NCBI RefSeq assembly: GCF_902493135.1
Contig: NZ_CABUOD010000007.1
Span: forward strand, 62,001-126,000
Length of the DNA stretch: 64,000 bases
Source of the DNA: an uncultured Parabacteroides sp.
GTDB lineage: Bacteria; Bacteroidota; Bacteroidia; Bacteroidales; Tannerellaceae
Reading direction: 5' to 3'
Part shown: in pieces, positions 52,221-61,660 of the stretch
Numbering within the stretch: the first letter of the stretch is position 1
Layout: the number at the start of each line of letters is the position of its first letter
Made by a program: the position numbers and the translations under genes
Notes under the pieces: generated by a model
What the model was told of the DNA's origin: nothing
The model's database searches: none
Seen by the model: the letters and a program-made list of their open reading frames with translations, nothing else

Positions 52221-53597
52221 ATGAAAAAGTATGATGCAATCATCATTGGTTTCGGCAAGGGCGGAAAGACGCTGGCCGCTGATTTAGGTAGTCGCGGATG
52301 GACTGTTGCCGTTGTGGAACGTTCGGAAGACATGTATGGCGGGACATGTATCAATATCGGATGCATTCCGACCAAGACGCTGGTACATCTTTCCAAAGTG
52401 GCGCAATATTCCCACTTCACGACGTTCGAGCAATATGCCGATGCCTTTCATAAGGCGATCGAGGAAAAGAGGAAGATCACGGCTGCTTTGCGTCAGAAGA
52501 ATTTTGAGAATCTCGACAACAAAGAGACGGTGACTGTTTATACCGGCATCGCCTCGTTCCTCTCTCCAACGGAAGTGGAAGTGAAAAACGATCGTGAGAC
52601 TATCGTGTTGCAAGCCGATAAAATCTTTATCAATACCGGCGCTTCCACCATCGTCCCCAATATAAAAGGGATCGAAGGCAATCCTTTTGTCTACACCAGC
52701 ACTTCGATCATGGAACTGGACCGGTTGCCCCGTCGCCTGGCGATCGTGGGAGGAGGCTATATCGGGCTTGAGTTTGCTTCGATCTTTGCTAATTTCGGAT
52801 CGGACGTGACGGTTCTGGAGGGAGGCGACAAGTTTATTCCCCGTGAAGACCGCGATATCGCCGAAGCCGTGAAGACCGTTTTGGAAAAGAAAGGCATTTC
52901 GATCCGCCTGAATGCCGTCGTACAGGAGATCGAGCACGATGCCGGGAAAGCTACCGTCGTCTACCGTGATGCCCTGACAGGCGATACGTCACGGATCGAT
53001 GCCGATGCCATCCTGCTGGCTACCGGACGCCGTCCGAATACCGAAGGACTGAACTTGCAGGCTGCCGGCGTGAAGTTGGCGGAGCGCGGGGCAATCGAGG
53101 TGGACGACCGCCTGCATACGACCGCGGATCATATATGGGCAATCGGGGATGTGCGAGGCGGTTTGCAATTCACGTATCTTTCGCTGGATGATTACCGCAT
53201 CATACGCGATGAACTTTTTGGAGACGGCAAACGCAATACCAATGACCGGGAGGCGGTCGCCTATTCGGTGTTCATCGATCCGCCCCTGTCGCATGTCGGC
53301 CTGAACGAAGAGCAGGCACGCCGGACGGGACGTAACATAAAAGTCTCCAAAGTCATGGCCGCTTCGATGCCGAGAACCCGTACGATCGGACAACCGGAAG
53401 GGTTGCTGAAGGCGGTCGTGGATGCCGATACGAACCAGATATTGGGAGCAACGCTGTTCTGTGCCGAGTCGAGCGAAATCATCAACCTCGTGTCGTTGGC
53501 GATGCGTACCGATAATGATTATCTCCTCCTTCGTGACAATATTTTCACTCACCCTTCTATGAGTGAGTCTTTGAACGATTTATTCAACATAAAATAA
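52221..53597 (+). CDS. rclA: Flavoprotein disulfide reductase RclA (reactive chlorine/copper resistance)
   Basis: The 458-residue FAD/NAD(P)H enzyme starts KYDAIIIGFGKGGKTLAADL and carries the redox pair Cys43/Cys48 in GGTCINIGCIPTKTLVH. GGGYIGLEFASIFANFG is the NAD(P)H site, and DNIFTHPSMSESLNDLF ends the dimer domain. As I recall the E. coli RclA sequence, the likeness is close along the whole length. RclA reduces Cu(II) and protects against hypochlorous acid in E. coli. Here gnd follows after 12 bp, so the reductase is made together with the enzymes that supply its NADPH. Confidence 0.9.
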   Translation: MKKYDAIIIGFGKGGKTLAADLGSRGWTVAVVERSEDMYGGTCINIGCIPTKTLVHLSKVAQYSHFTTFEQYADAFHKAIEEKRKITAALRQKNFENLDNKETVTVYTGIASFLSPTEVEVKNDRETIVLQADKIFINTGASTIVPNIKGIEGNPFVYTSTSIMELDRLPRRLAIVGGGYIGLEFASIFANFGSDVTVLEGGDKFIPREDRDIAEAVKTVLEKKGISIRLNAVVQEIEHDAGKATVVYRDALTGDTSRIDADAILLATGRRPNTEGLNLQAAGVKLAERGAIEVDDRLHTTADHIWAIGDVRGGLQFTYLSLDDYRIIRDELFGDGKRNTNDREAVAYSVFIDPPLSHVGLNEEQARRTGRNIKVSKVMAASMPRTRTIGQPEGLLKAVVDADTNQILGATLFCAESSEIINLVSLAMRTDNDYLLLRDNIFTHPSMSESLNDLFNIK

Positions 53598-53609
53598 AAG
53601 AGCTGAAAT

Positions 53610-55082
53610 ATGAAAGCAGATATAGGATTGATCGGGCTCGCCGTGATGGGCGAGAACCTGGCTCTCAACATGGAAAGCAAAGGCTTCACGGTTGCCGTAT
53701 ATAACCGGAGCGCACCGGGCGAAGAGGGCGTCGTGGACCGTTTTGTCAATGGCCGGGGAAAAGGCAGGCATTTTATCGGAACGCATTCTATCGAACAATT
53801 GGTCGACTCGGTAAAAACTCCCCACGTCATCATGATGATGGTCAAGGCGGGACGTCCCGTAGACGAGTTGATCTCGCAACTGCTCCCTTTCCTTTCGCCG
53901 GGCGATGTGATTATCGACGGGGGTAATTCCGATTTCCACGACACGGAACGCCGTGTGAAGGAGTTGGAGAAGAGAGGAATCTATTTCGTCGGGACCGGAA
54001 TTTCGGGAGGCGAGGAAGGAGCCTTGCACGGCCCGTCCGTGATGCCCGGAGGTTCGGTGGAAGCCTGGCCGCTGGTGAAAGACATCTTGCAGGGGATTTC
54101 CGCCAAGCTGGACGACGGTTCGCCTTGTTGCGAATGGATCGGAGCGGGTGGCGCCGGCCATTTTGTGAAGATGGTGCACAACGGCATCGAGTATGGCGAT
54201 ATGCAGCTTATTTCCGAAGCCTATTCGCTATTGAAAAACCGGAAAGGACTGGACAACGATGCGATGGCCGTCGTCTTTGACGAATGGAACGGAGGGGAAC
54301 TCGATAGTTTCCTGATCGAGATAACCGCCAACATCCTGCGTTTCCGTGACGAAGACGGAAAACCGTTGCTCGACAAGATACTGGATGTCGCCGGGCAGAA
54401 AGGAACCGGCAAATGGAGCGCGATCGCGGCGATGGACGAGAACGATCCGCTGACGTTGATCACCGAAGCGGTTTACGCCCGTCTGCTCTCGGCCTTGTAT
54501 CCCGAACGAATGAAGGCGGCAAGCCTTTACAATGGACAATTGGAAGAGGAAGAAAAATTGTCAAATGTCAATTCTCAATTGTCGATTGAGGACGTCCGTC
54601 AGGCACTATACGCGGCCAAGCTGATTTCCTATGCACAGGGATTCTCCTTGCTTCGCCGTGCTTCCGGGCATTATGGCTGGGATTTGGATTACGGGACGAT
54701 TGCCCGCATCTGGCGTAAGGGGTGTATCATCCGTTCCGTCTTCCTGCAAAAGATCACGGATGCATACCGGAAGGACCCGGATTTGGAAAACCTGCTCTTC
54801 GATGACTTTTTCCACACTAAGATACAGGAGGCTCTTCCCGCCTGGCGCCGGATTGTCGCCGAAGGTGCGCTGAGCGGTGTCGCCCTGCCTGCCATGAGCT
54901 CGGCCCTGAGCTATTTCGACGGGTTGCGCACGTTGCATTCGGCCGCGAATATGATTCAGGCGCAACGCGACTATTTCGGCGCCCATACTTATGAACGTAC
55001 CGATCGCGAACGTGGTCATTTCTTCCACACCAATTGGACGGGGGAAGGAGGAAACACGGTTTCGGGGACGTATAGCGTCTGA
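53610..55082 (+). CDS. gnd: 6-phosphogluconate dehydrogenase (decarboxylating)
   Basis: The 490-residue enzyme oxidises 6-phosphogluconate to ribulose 5-phosphate with NADP+. GLAVMGENLALNMESKGF is the nucleotide-binding start, IDGGNSDFHDTERR and GISGGEEGALHGPSVMPGGS the family blocks, and GAGGAGHFVKMVHNGIEYGD contains the catalytic Lys. Between ERMKAASLYN and IEDVRQALYAAK a stretch (GQLEEEEKLSNVNSQLS) is encoded by DNA that resembles the intergenic AATTGTCAATT-type repeats, so the gene seems to have absorbed such a repeat in a surface loop. Second gene of the rclA operon. Confidence 0.96.
   Translation: MKADIGLIGLAVMGENLALNMESKGFTVAVYNRSAPGEEGVVDRFVNGRGKGRHFIGTHSIEQLVDSVKTPHVIMMMVKAGRPVDELISQLLPFLSPGDVIIDGGNSDFHDTERRVKELEKRGIYFVGTGISGGEEGALHGPSVMPGGSVEAWPLVKDILQGISAKLDDGSPCCEWIGAGGAGHFVKMVHNGIEYGDMQLISEAYSLLKNRKGLDNDAMAVVFDEWNGGELDSFLIEITANILRFRDEDGKPLLDKILDVAGQKGTGKWSAIAAMDENDPLTLITEAVYARLLSALYPERMKAASLYNGQLEEEEKLSNVNSQLSIEDVRQALYAAKLISYAQGFSLLRRASGHYGWDLDYGTIARIWRKGCIIRSVFLQKITDAYRKDPDLENLLFDDFFHTKIQEALPAWRRIVAEGALSGVALPAMSSALSYFDGLRTLHSAANMIQAQRDYFGAHTYERTDRERGHFFHTNWTGEGGNTVSGTYSV
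54530..54590. repeat. AT-rich repeat captured inside gnd
   Basis: GGACAATTGG, AAAATTGTCAAATGTCAATT and CTCAATTGTCGATTGAGG are low-GC, self-similar pieces inside an otherwise GC-rich gene. They look like the dispersed AATTGAGAATT repeats found between genes. Confidence 0.5.
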
Positions 55083-55092
55083 TTCCATCGTT

Positions 55093-55147
55093 TCGGAAAG
55101 TTCCGCCGCCTTCAAAAACGATTTTCCGGCTTTTCGGAACTTTCCGA
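55093..55147. other. 13-bp perfect inverted repeat between gnd and zwf
   Basis: TCGGAAAGTTCCG (55093-55105) and its exact inverse (55135-55147) with a 29-nt loop fill the 87-bp gap. They could stabilise or attenuate the operon mRNA between the two genes. Confidence 0.6.
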
Positions 55148-55169
55148 CATCATTAAATTTTAAAAGCAA

Positions 55170-56639
55170 ATGAATACAGCAAGCAATCAATTATTAGTCA
55201 TATTCGGAGCTTCCGGCGACCTGACGGGGCGGAAGCTTTTGCCCTCGCTCTACGAATTGCACGTTCGGGGTTTATTGCCGGAACGTTTCTGCATCTTGGG
55301 GGCGGCCCGTACGGGATATACGGATGACGAGTACCGCGCTTTCGAAAAGGTGCATATCCGGGAATCCCTGAAGAACAAGGAGGTGGACGAAACGGAACTG
55401 GACAATTTCCTCCGCCGTGTCTTTTACCTTGCGTTCGATTCGACCCAGTCCGCCGAATACCATAAACTGAAAGATCGTATCCACCAGTTGCAAAACGAGC
55501 AGCAGTTGCCGGACAAGATCATCTATTATCTTGCCACGCCGCCGGTGATGTACGAGTTGATTCCGACCTGCCTGAAAGAAAACGGGATGAATGTTGCCGG
55601 AAGCGAGGACGGTTGGCGCCGCGTGATCGTGGAGAAGCCTTTCGGAACGAGCCTCGAATCGGCCGAACGCCTGAACAAGCATCTCATCCATATCTTCGAT
55701 GAGAAGGAAATTTACCGTATCGACCATTATCTGGGGAAAGAGACGGTGCAGAACATCCTGGTGCTCCGTTTCTCCAACGGCATATTCGAACCGTTGTGGA
55801 ACCGTAATTACATCGACTCGATCGAGATCAGCGCCTCGGAAACGCTTGGCGTGGAGAATCGCGGGAAATATTATGACGGGGCGGGAGCCTTGCGCGACAT
55901 GATCCAGAACCATCTGATGCAACTGATGGCATTTACGGCGATGGAGTCGCCTTCGGTGTTCGACCCGGAGCCGATCCGCGACGAGATCGTGAAGGTGTTC
56001 CGCGCTTTGCGTCCGTATAAGACGCATGATATGGACAACCTGATTGTGCGTGGCCAGTACGACGGCTACCGGGAAGAGAAGAATGTGGCGCCTGACTCCA
56101 CTACGGAGACGTACGTCGCTATGAAAATGTTTATCGATAACTGGCGTTGGAGCGATGTCCCGTTCTATATCTTCACAGGAAAGAAATTGCCGGAAAAGAG
56201 TTCGGAGATCGTCGTGAACTTCAAGTCCACTCCTCACCAGCTTTTCGTCGGACAATGTTCGGGAGGTTCCTGCAACAAACTGATTATCCGTATCCAGCCG
56301 GACGAGAGCATCACGCTGAAGTTCGGCCTGAAGATGCCGGGGGCCGGTTTCACGGTCAAGCAGGTGGGTATGGATTTCCGCTATGATTCGCTTTCGAAGA
56401 ACTATCTGCCCGATGCCTATGAACGCCTGTTGCTCGATGCCATGTTGGGCGATTCGACTTTGTATGCCCGTAGCGACGCTTTGGAGGCAAGCTGGCGACT
56501 GATCGACCCGATCCTCCATCATTGGAAAGAAGAGGGTGCGAAGAACCTGTTCTTCTACGCTCCCGGTGAAGACGGCCCGATCGAAAAGGCCAAGTTGGGG
56601 ATGACACCGAAGGATTGCCCTTGCCAAAGTTGTCAATGA
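55170..56639 (+). CDS. zwf: Glucose-6-phosphate 1-dehydrogenase
   Basis: The 489-residue enzyme oxidises glucose 6-phosphate to 6-phosphogluconolactone. The N-terminus VIFGASGDLTGRKLLPSLYE binds NADP+. IYRIDHYLGKETVQN contains the catalytic His and substrate Lys. VEKPFGTSLESA and WRWSDVPFYIFTGK are also family marks. It lies between gnd and pgl, completing the oxidative branch of the pentose phosphate pathway in one operon. The start ATG is in AAAGCAAATG with no strong ribosome site. Confidence 0.97.
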   Translation: MNTASNQLLVIFGASGDLTGRKLLPSLYELHVRGLLPERFCILGAARTGYTDDEYRAFEKVHIRESLKNKEVDETELDNFLRRVFYLAFDSTQSAEYHKLKDRIHQLQNEQQLPDKIIYYLATPPVMYELIPTCLKENGMNVAGSEDGWRRVIVEKPFGTSLESAERLNKHLIHIFDEKEIYRIDHYLGKETVQNILVLRFSNGIFEPLWNRNYIDSIEISASETLGVENRGKYYDGAGALRDMIQNHLMQLMAFTAMESPSVFDPEPIRDEIVKVFRALRPYKTHDMDNLIVRGQYDGYREEKNVAPDSTTETYVAMKMFIDNWRWSDVPFYIFTGKKLPEKSSEIVVNFKSTPHQLFVGQCSGGSCNKLIIRIQPDESITLKFGLKMPGAGFTVKQVGMDFRYDSLSKNYLPDAYERLLLDAMLGDSTLYARSDALEASWRLIDPILHHWKEEGAKNLFFYAPGEDGPIEKAKLGMTPKDCPCQSCQ

Positions 56640-56654
56640 TAAAAAAGGATGATT

Positions 56655-57356
56655 ATGATCATAGAGAATTTTAAAGATGATAAAGAGGCCCTCCGGGCAA
56701 TGACCGGAGAGCTGATCCGGTATATGGACCGGAAAGAGGATGACCTGCCTTTCAACCTCGCCTTGTCGGGAGGAGGGACGGCGCAGAAGATGTTCGCTCT
56801 TTGGGCGGATGAATATAAAGACGTGATCGACTGGGATGCGATCCGTTTCTTTTGGGTGGATGAACGATGTGTTCCGCCAACCGACCCGGACAGCAATTAT
56901 GGACATGCAAACGAGCTTTTGTTCAAGCCGCTACACATACCCGCCGACCATGTGCACCGCATTCATGGCGAGGTGGAACCGGGTACGGAAGCGATGCGCT
57001 ATTCGCGTGTCGTGAAGGAGTATCTGCCCCGGCACGGGCAATTGCCCTATTTCGATTGTATCATCCTGGGGATCGGAGGCGATGCGCATACCGCATCCAT
57101 CTTCCCGGACACCTTGCCGTTGTTGACGGACAGCCGTAATTACGCCGTTTCCCAACATCCCGAATCCCATCAGTTCCGTATCACGATGACCGGCCCGCTG
57201 ATCCTGAACGATTCGCCGTTGCTGGTCCCGGTCTTGGGGACGGGAAAGAAAGAGATGCTCGAAGAGCTGAAAAAAGGCTATTCGGCAACCCATCCTACGC
57301 CTGCCGCCTATATCCTTACTCATGCGGTAGAGGCGTTTGTCTACACGACCTTATGA
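56655..57356 (+). CDS. pgl: 6-phosphogluconolactonase
   Basis: The enzyme hydrolyses 6-phosphogluconolactone. FNLALSGGGTAQKMFALWAD, IRFFWVDERCVPPTDPDSNY and IILGIGGDAHTASIFP are the DevB/SOL family blocks. Two ATGs are possible (56649 and 56655). I chose 56655 because AAAAGGA lies 5 bp upstream, giving 233 residues. It begins 15 bp after zwf and is the last gene of the rclA-gnd-zwf-pgl operon. It is convergent with the DUF368 gene; no terminator is obvious in the 25-bp gap. Confidence 0.96.
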   Translation: MIIENFKDDKEALRAMTGELIRYMDRKEDDLPFNLALSGGGTAQKMFALWADEYKDVIDWDAIRFFWVDERCVPPTDPDSNYGHANELLFKPLHIPADHVHRIHGEVEPGTEAMRYSRVVKEYLPRHGQLPYFDCIILGIGGDAHTASIFPDTLPLLTDSRNYAVSQHPESHQFRITMTGPLILNDSPLLVPVLGTGKKEMLEELKKGYSATHPTPAAYILTHAVEAFVYTTL

Positions 57357-57381
57357 CAAGGCGGGATGGAGTTGTACTTTA

Positions 57382-58290
57382 TTATTTCGATGTCCTCATC
57401 GAGAGTCTCTCGAGGAAATAGACGATGGCGAAGCCTAAAATCATCAGGCCGAGAGCTTCCCAGACAAGTTGGTCCGGCATGATGTTGGCTTCGACCAACG
57501 GTTTTACAATGCCGTGGCTGTCCGTGTAGGTCTCGATCGTTTCCTTCCAGGGCCAAACCTTGTTCAGCGAACCCAACATAAAACCGGCCAATACGGAGAT
57601 CGTAATGTCGTGGAACCGGCGAAGAGCGAACGAAAGCACACGGGAGAAACTGGTGATACCGATTGCCGCACCGCAGATGAACACCAACATTACGGGAATA
57701 TTGAATGTCTTTACCGCCTCCATGATATAAAAATACTTGCCTAACAGCACCAGGATGAAACTTCCCGATATACCCGGCAAAATCATGGCACAAATGGCGA
57801 TCGCCCCGCAAAGGAAAATAAAGAACAGGTTGGAAGGCGTCTCGGCCGGTGTCGCGACGGTTATGTAGAACGCGATGACGATCCCGACGAGATAGCTCAG
57901 GATCGTTTTCCAATCCCACTTCTTGATGTCTTTGGATACGAACCAGGTGGAAGCCAGTACCAATCCGAAGAAGAAGGACCAGACCAGGATCGGGTGGTCT
58001 GTCAGCAACCAGGTGATGATTTTTGCCAGCGAGAAGATACTGATCCCGATCCCGGCGACGATGGATAGCAGGAAGTTGGCATTGATCGCTTTCCAGAATG
58101 CAACGACTTTTCCGGTGAAGAGCAGCTTAAGGCTGGCTCCGTTGATACTTTTGATCGAGTCGATCAATTCTTCATAGATTCCAACAATGAAGGCGATGGT
58201 TCCGCCTGATACGCCGGGCACGACATCTGCCGCGCCCATGCCCATGCCTTTTAGAACTAAGAGGCCGTAGTCTTTTAGATTTCTTTTCAT
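57382..58290 (-). CDS. popT: DUF368 membrane protein (PopT-like undecaprenyl phosphate transporter)
   Basis: The 302-residue protein has about eight membrane helices and the DUF368 start GMGMGAADVVPGVSGGTIAF, repeated in the second half as MILPGISGSFILVLLGKY. DUF368 proteins of the PopT type were recently shown to move undecaprenyl phosphate back across the inner membrane for wall and glycan synthesis. It is the last gene of the operon glnS-TPR-DUF368, 2 bp after the TPR gene. Assignment to the function is by family only. Confidence 0.9.
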   Translation of the reverse strand: MKRNLKDYGLLVLKGMGMGAADVVPGVSGGTIAFIVGIYEELIDSIKSINGASLKLLFTGKVVAFWKAINANFLLSIVAGIGISIFSLAKIITWLLTDHPILVWSFFFGLVLASTWFVSKDIKKWDWKTILSYLVGIVIAFYITVATPAETPSNLFFIFLCGAIAICAMILPGISGSFILVLLGKYFYIMEAVKTFNIPVMLVFICGAAIGITSFSRVLSFALRRFHDITISVLAGFMLGSLNKVWPWKETIETYTDSHGIVKPLVEANIMPDQLVWEALGLMILGFAIVYFLERLSMRTSK

Positions 58291-58292
58291 GT

Positions 58293-59735
58293 TTAATTAT
58301 TGTTATCCTTATTCTTGAGGAATTCTTTCACCAGGTCTTCCGGTGGAATATATTTGCCGTCGATGCGCTCGACTATCCCTTCATAATTGAGTCCGGCGCT
58401 TTTCAGGTAATCGAGCAATTCTTCGTGAGAAGTCTGCTTGTAGTGCTCGCTGAAACGTCTCATATCTCCCTTTGCCAGATATGCCATTGCCATATGAAGG
58501 TGCATATAAGGCATTTCCGGATGGGCTTCCAACACCTTCTTGTAGTATTGCAAGGCCTTGTCGATATCTCCTTTCATGAATAGGTATTGTCCGGCGCGAT
58601 ACAAGCTCTCGAAGTCTTCCGGCTGCTTATCCTCCACTTGGTCGAGTGCGTTGAAAAGGTTTTCGGTCGCTTCCATCGCCTTATGTTCGTCCCCGTTTTC
58701 CAGATAGGTAAGGGCCAGCAAGGAAAGGATGCGGATGTTCTTCGGGAATAGCTTGGATGCTTGCATCAGGGCATCGGAGGCTTCTTCTTCACGTTCTGTT
58801 TCGACACAACATTGGATATAATTGATATACGTGCTTGAGTCCTCCTTCCGGCTGTTCTGTTTTAGCAGCTCTTTCAGCAAGTCATAAGCCTTTTCGTAGT
58901 TCTCCAGCTTGATATAACATTCGGCAAGCAGGGGAGTGATACGGTCGCGGACCTCCTGGGTCGTCGCGATTTCATTATAGACCTCGATCGCCTTCTCGTA
59001 GCTTTCGTTCATGTACAGGCAATAAGCCTTCAGTATCTTCAACTCTTCGTCCGAGTCGTCGCAGGTGAGGGCGAAGTCGAACGCTTCGATCGCTTTCTCA
59101 TAGTCTCCGCTGATGGAGTAGAGGCGGCCCAAAGTGAACCAGTAGTCGTTGGAGTAGGGGTTCTTGTCGATCAGTTCGTTACAAATCTCGATCGCTTTAT
59201 TTATATCGCCCTCTATTTCCAAATTATAGCAAAGCTCGTCTTTCAGGATCAGGTTGTCGGGGAAAAGCATTAGGCCGCGATTGATGAAATCGTGTGCCTC
59301 ATCGGTCATCTCCACGTCTCCCAGGATCGGTGCGATATATTCGAACAACGTTTCCAGGTACTCGCATTTGTCGGCGATGAGTTTTTCTACATATTCGATC
59401 ACTTTGTCGTACGAGTCCAGCATGACGTAACATTCGAGACGTAGCATGTCGAGATCCTGGTTGTCGGTTTCGGCTATCGATTCGATCAGGACGAGCGCAC
59501 TTTCATAGTCTTCGTTGTAGACATACGACTTGCATTGTCTGACCTGCAAATCGGGATTACCGGGATGAAGCCTCAGCCCTAAGGCCAGGACTTCATCATA
59601 GTAAGTATAATCATCAGATTCTTCAAAGCTGTCCAACAACTCATCGATCTCATCGGCATCGAAATAGGCCTCTTTGCCTTCCTGGCGACCGGACAGATAG
59701 CGTTGTAACAGGCGTGAAATATCTTTTTTCTTCAT
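58293..59735 (-). CDS. Tetratricopeptide repeat protein
   Basis: The 480-residue, acidic protein has about ten helical TPR-type repeats (for example YWFTLGRLYSISGDYEKAIE and LFMKGDIDKALQYYKKVLEA). There is no signal peptide, so it is cytoplasmic. TPR proteins serve as protein-protein scaffolds; no partner is known. It sits 12 bp after glnS and 2 bp before the DUF368 gene, so all three are one transcript. Confidence 0.9.
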   Translation of the reverse strand: MKKKDISRLLQRYLSGRQEGKEAYFDADEIDELLDSFEESDDYTYYDEVLALGLRLHPGNPDLQVRQCKSYVYNEDYESALVLIESIAETDNQDLDMLRLECYVMLDSYDKVIEYVEKLIADKCEYLETLFEYIAPILGDVEMTDEAHDFINRGLMLFPDNLILKDELCYNLEIEGDINKAIEICNELIDKNPYSNDYWFTLGRLYSISGDYEKAIEAFDFALTCDDSDEELKILKAYCLYMNESYEKAIEVYNEIATTQEVRDRITPLLAECYIKLENYEKAYDLLKELLKQNSRKEDSSTYINYIQCCVETEREEEASDALMQASKLFPKNIRILSLLALTYLENGDEHKAMEATENLFNALDQVEDKQPEDFESLYRAGQYLFMKGDIDKALQYYKKVLEAHPEMPYMHLHMAMAYLAKGDMRRFSEHYKQTSHEELLDYLKSAGLNYEGIVERIDGKYIPPEDLVKEFLKNKDNNN

Positions 59736-59747
59736 ACAAATCTCTTT

Positions 59748-61493
59748 TTATTTATCTTTCACCTTGCTCCAGGTATCTTTCAGGGATACGGTACGGTTGA
59801 AGATCAATTTGTCGGCCGTAGAATCCTTATCTACATTGAAATAGCCGATGCGCTGGAACTGGAGGTAGTCGAGCGGCTTGGCGTTTGCCAGGAACTTTTC
59901 GACATAGCAATTTGTCAGCACCTTCAGGGAGTCCGGGTTGATGATCTCTTTCATCGCCTCCAAAGGCGAGCAGTTCTTTGCTTCGCGGATAGCCGCCATT
60001 TCGTCGCGCGGGTTCTCCACTTTCCACAGGCGGTCGTACAGACGGACTTCTGCCGGCAGACAATGTGCGCAGCTCAACCAGTGGAGCGTGCCTTTCACCT
60101 TCCGGTTGCTGTCCGGCATGCCGCTCTTGGTGTTCGGATCGTATTCGCAATAGATTTCCTCGACCTCGCCGTTCCCGTCTTTCTTGCAGCCCGTGCATCT
60201 CACGATATAGGCATTTTTCAGACGCACTTCCTGACCCGGTGTCATACGGAAGAACTTTTTCGGAGCGTCTTCCATGAAATCTTCACGCTCGATCCACAGC
60301 TCGCGGCTGAATTCGATCGTGTGGCTGCCTGCCGTCGGATCTTCCGGGTTGTTGATCGCCTCCATCTCCTCTACCTGTCCTTCCGGGTAGTTCCCGATGA
60401 TCAGCTTGACCGGGTTCAGAACGGCCGATACACGGGTGGAGCGGGTGTTGAGGTCTTCGCGGACGGCACTTTCAAGCAGCGCGAATTCGTTCAGCGCATC
60501 ATAGGTGGTGTAGCCGATCTTGTCGATGAACTTATGGATCGCTTCCGGTGAATAACCGCGACGGCGGAAACCGCAGATGGTCGGCATACGCGGGTCGTCC
60601 CAGTCGTGTACCAAGCCTTCCTTCACCAGGATCAGCAGGTTGCGTTTGCTCATCAGCGTGTAGCTCAGGTTCAGTTTGTTGAACTCCGTCTGGCGCGGAC
60701 GGTTGTCGTCGAGGTCCTTGCCCTCTTTCAGCCAGTCGATGAACAGGTCGTACAACGGACGGTGGACGACAAATTCAAGCGTGCACAACGAGTGGGTGAC
60801 ACCTTCGAAATAGTCGCTCTGCCCGTGTGCGAAGTCGTACATCGGGTAAGCCTTCCATTTGTCGCCCGTACGGTGGTGCGGAGTCTTGACGATGCGGTAG
60901 ATGATCGGGTCGCGGAAGTGCATGTTCGGGTTTGCCATGTCGATCTTCGCACGCAACACCATCGAACCTTCTTCCAACTCGCCGCTGTTCATCTTGTGGA
61001 ACAGCTCCAGGTTCTCTTCGACCGGACGGTCGCGGTAGGGGCTGTTTGTGCCCGGTTGTGTCGGCGTCCCTTTCTGGGATGCGATCTGGTCGGACGTCTG
61101 CTCGTCGATGTATGCTTTTCCTTCCTTGATCAGCTGGATGGCGAAGTCCCAGAGTTGCTGGAAGTAGTCGGATGCGTAGTAGATATTATCCCAGTGGTAA
61201 CCCAGCCATTCGATGTCTTCCTTGATGGCGTCCACATACTCCAAATCTTCTTTTACCGGATTGGTGTCGTCGAAGCGCAGGTTACAGACGCCTCCGTACT
61301 TTTGGGCAATGCCGAAATCCATGCAGATGGCTTTGGCGTGTCCGATATGCAGGTAACCGTTGGGTTCGGGCGGGAAACGGGTCTGTACACGGCCCTTGTT
61401 CTTGCCTTCCGCCAAATCTTTTTCGACCATTGCCTCGATGAAGTTCAAGCTCTTTTTGCTTTCTTCCGGTTCGTTTGTTTTGATATCGCTCAT
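59748..61493 (-). CDS. glnS: Glutaminyl-tRNA synthetase
   Basis: The 581-residue class I synthetase charges tRNA(Gln) directly. RFPPEPNGYLHIGHAKAI holds the HIGH motif at residues 49-52, and the KMSKS equivalent is TLMSKRNL. RFDDTNPVKEDLEYVDAIKE and YDFAHGQSDYFEGVTHSLC are typical of GlnRS, and a C-terminal anticodon-binding beta-barrel domain follows. A minus-strand promoter at 61529-61560 is well placed. The downstream TPR and DUF368 genes are probably read with it. Confidence 0.97.
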   Translation of the reverse strand: MSDIKTNEPEESKKSLNFIEAMVEKDLAEGKNKGRVQTRFPPEPNGYLHIGHAKAICMDFGIAQKYGGVCNLRFDDTNPVKEDLEYVDAIKEDIEWLGYHWDNIYYASDYFQQLWDFAIQLIKEGKAYIDEQTSDQIASQKGTPTQPGTNSPYRDRPVEENLELFHKMNSGELEEGSMVLRAKIDMANPNMHFRDPIIYRIVKTPHHRTGDKWKAYPMYDFAHGQSDYFEGVTHSLCTLEFVVHRPLYDLFIDWLKEGKDLDDNRPRQTEFNKLNLSYTLMSKRNLLILVKEGLVHDWDDPRMPTICGFRRRGYSPEAIHKFIDKIGYTTYDALNEFALLESAVREDLNTRSTRVSAVLNPVKLIIGNYPEGQVEEMEAINNPEDPTAGSHTIEFSRELWIEREDFMEDAPKKFFRMTPGQEVRLKNAYIVRCTGCKKDGNGEVEEIYCEYDPNTKSGMPDSNRKVKGTLHWLSCAHCLPAEVRLYDRLWKVENPRDEMAAIREAKNCSPLEAMKEIINPDSLKVLTNCYVEKFLANAKPLDYLQFQRIGYFNVDKDSTADKLIFNRTVSLKDTWSKVKDK

Positions 61494-61528
61494 CTTTGTA
61501 GTTTAATATTTTCTTATGTCAAAGAACG

Positions 61529-61560
61529 CAAAGGTAGAGAAAAACAGGTTGAAATGCAAC
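61529..61560 (-). promoter_or_regulatory. Promoter for glnS operon (GTTG-N20-TACCTTTG, minus strand)
   Basis: Plus-strand CAAAGGTA (61529-61536) and CAAC (61557-61560) form a near-consensus minus-strand promoter 36 bp before glnS. A second -7 box, CAAAGATA, lies at 61588-61595. Confidence 0.7.
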
Positions 61561-61660
61561 TTTTTCGTTTTCCTTTTTTCTTTGAGGCAAAGATACGGGA
61601 TGATCAGGCCCTTTTCCAAAAACAAGTAGGGGTTAAGGTGTAAAAATAAGTTAATATGTG

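Noticed and set aside
55272..56906. 544-residue minus-strand frame opposite zwf
   Set aside because: It lies wholly over zwf and the start of pgl, shows no domain and follows from codon bias in the real genes.
60606..61643. 345-residue plus-strand frame opposite glnS
   Set aside because: It is antisense to the clear HIGH/MSK motifs of glnS and has no recognisable domain.
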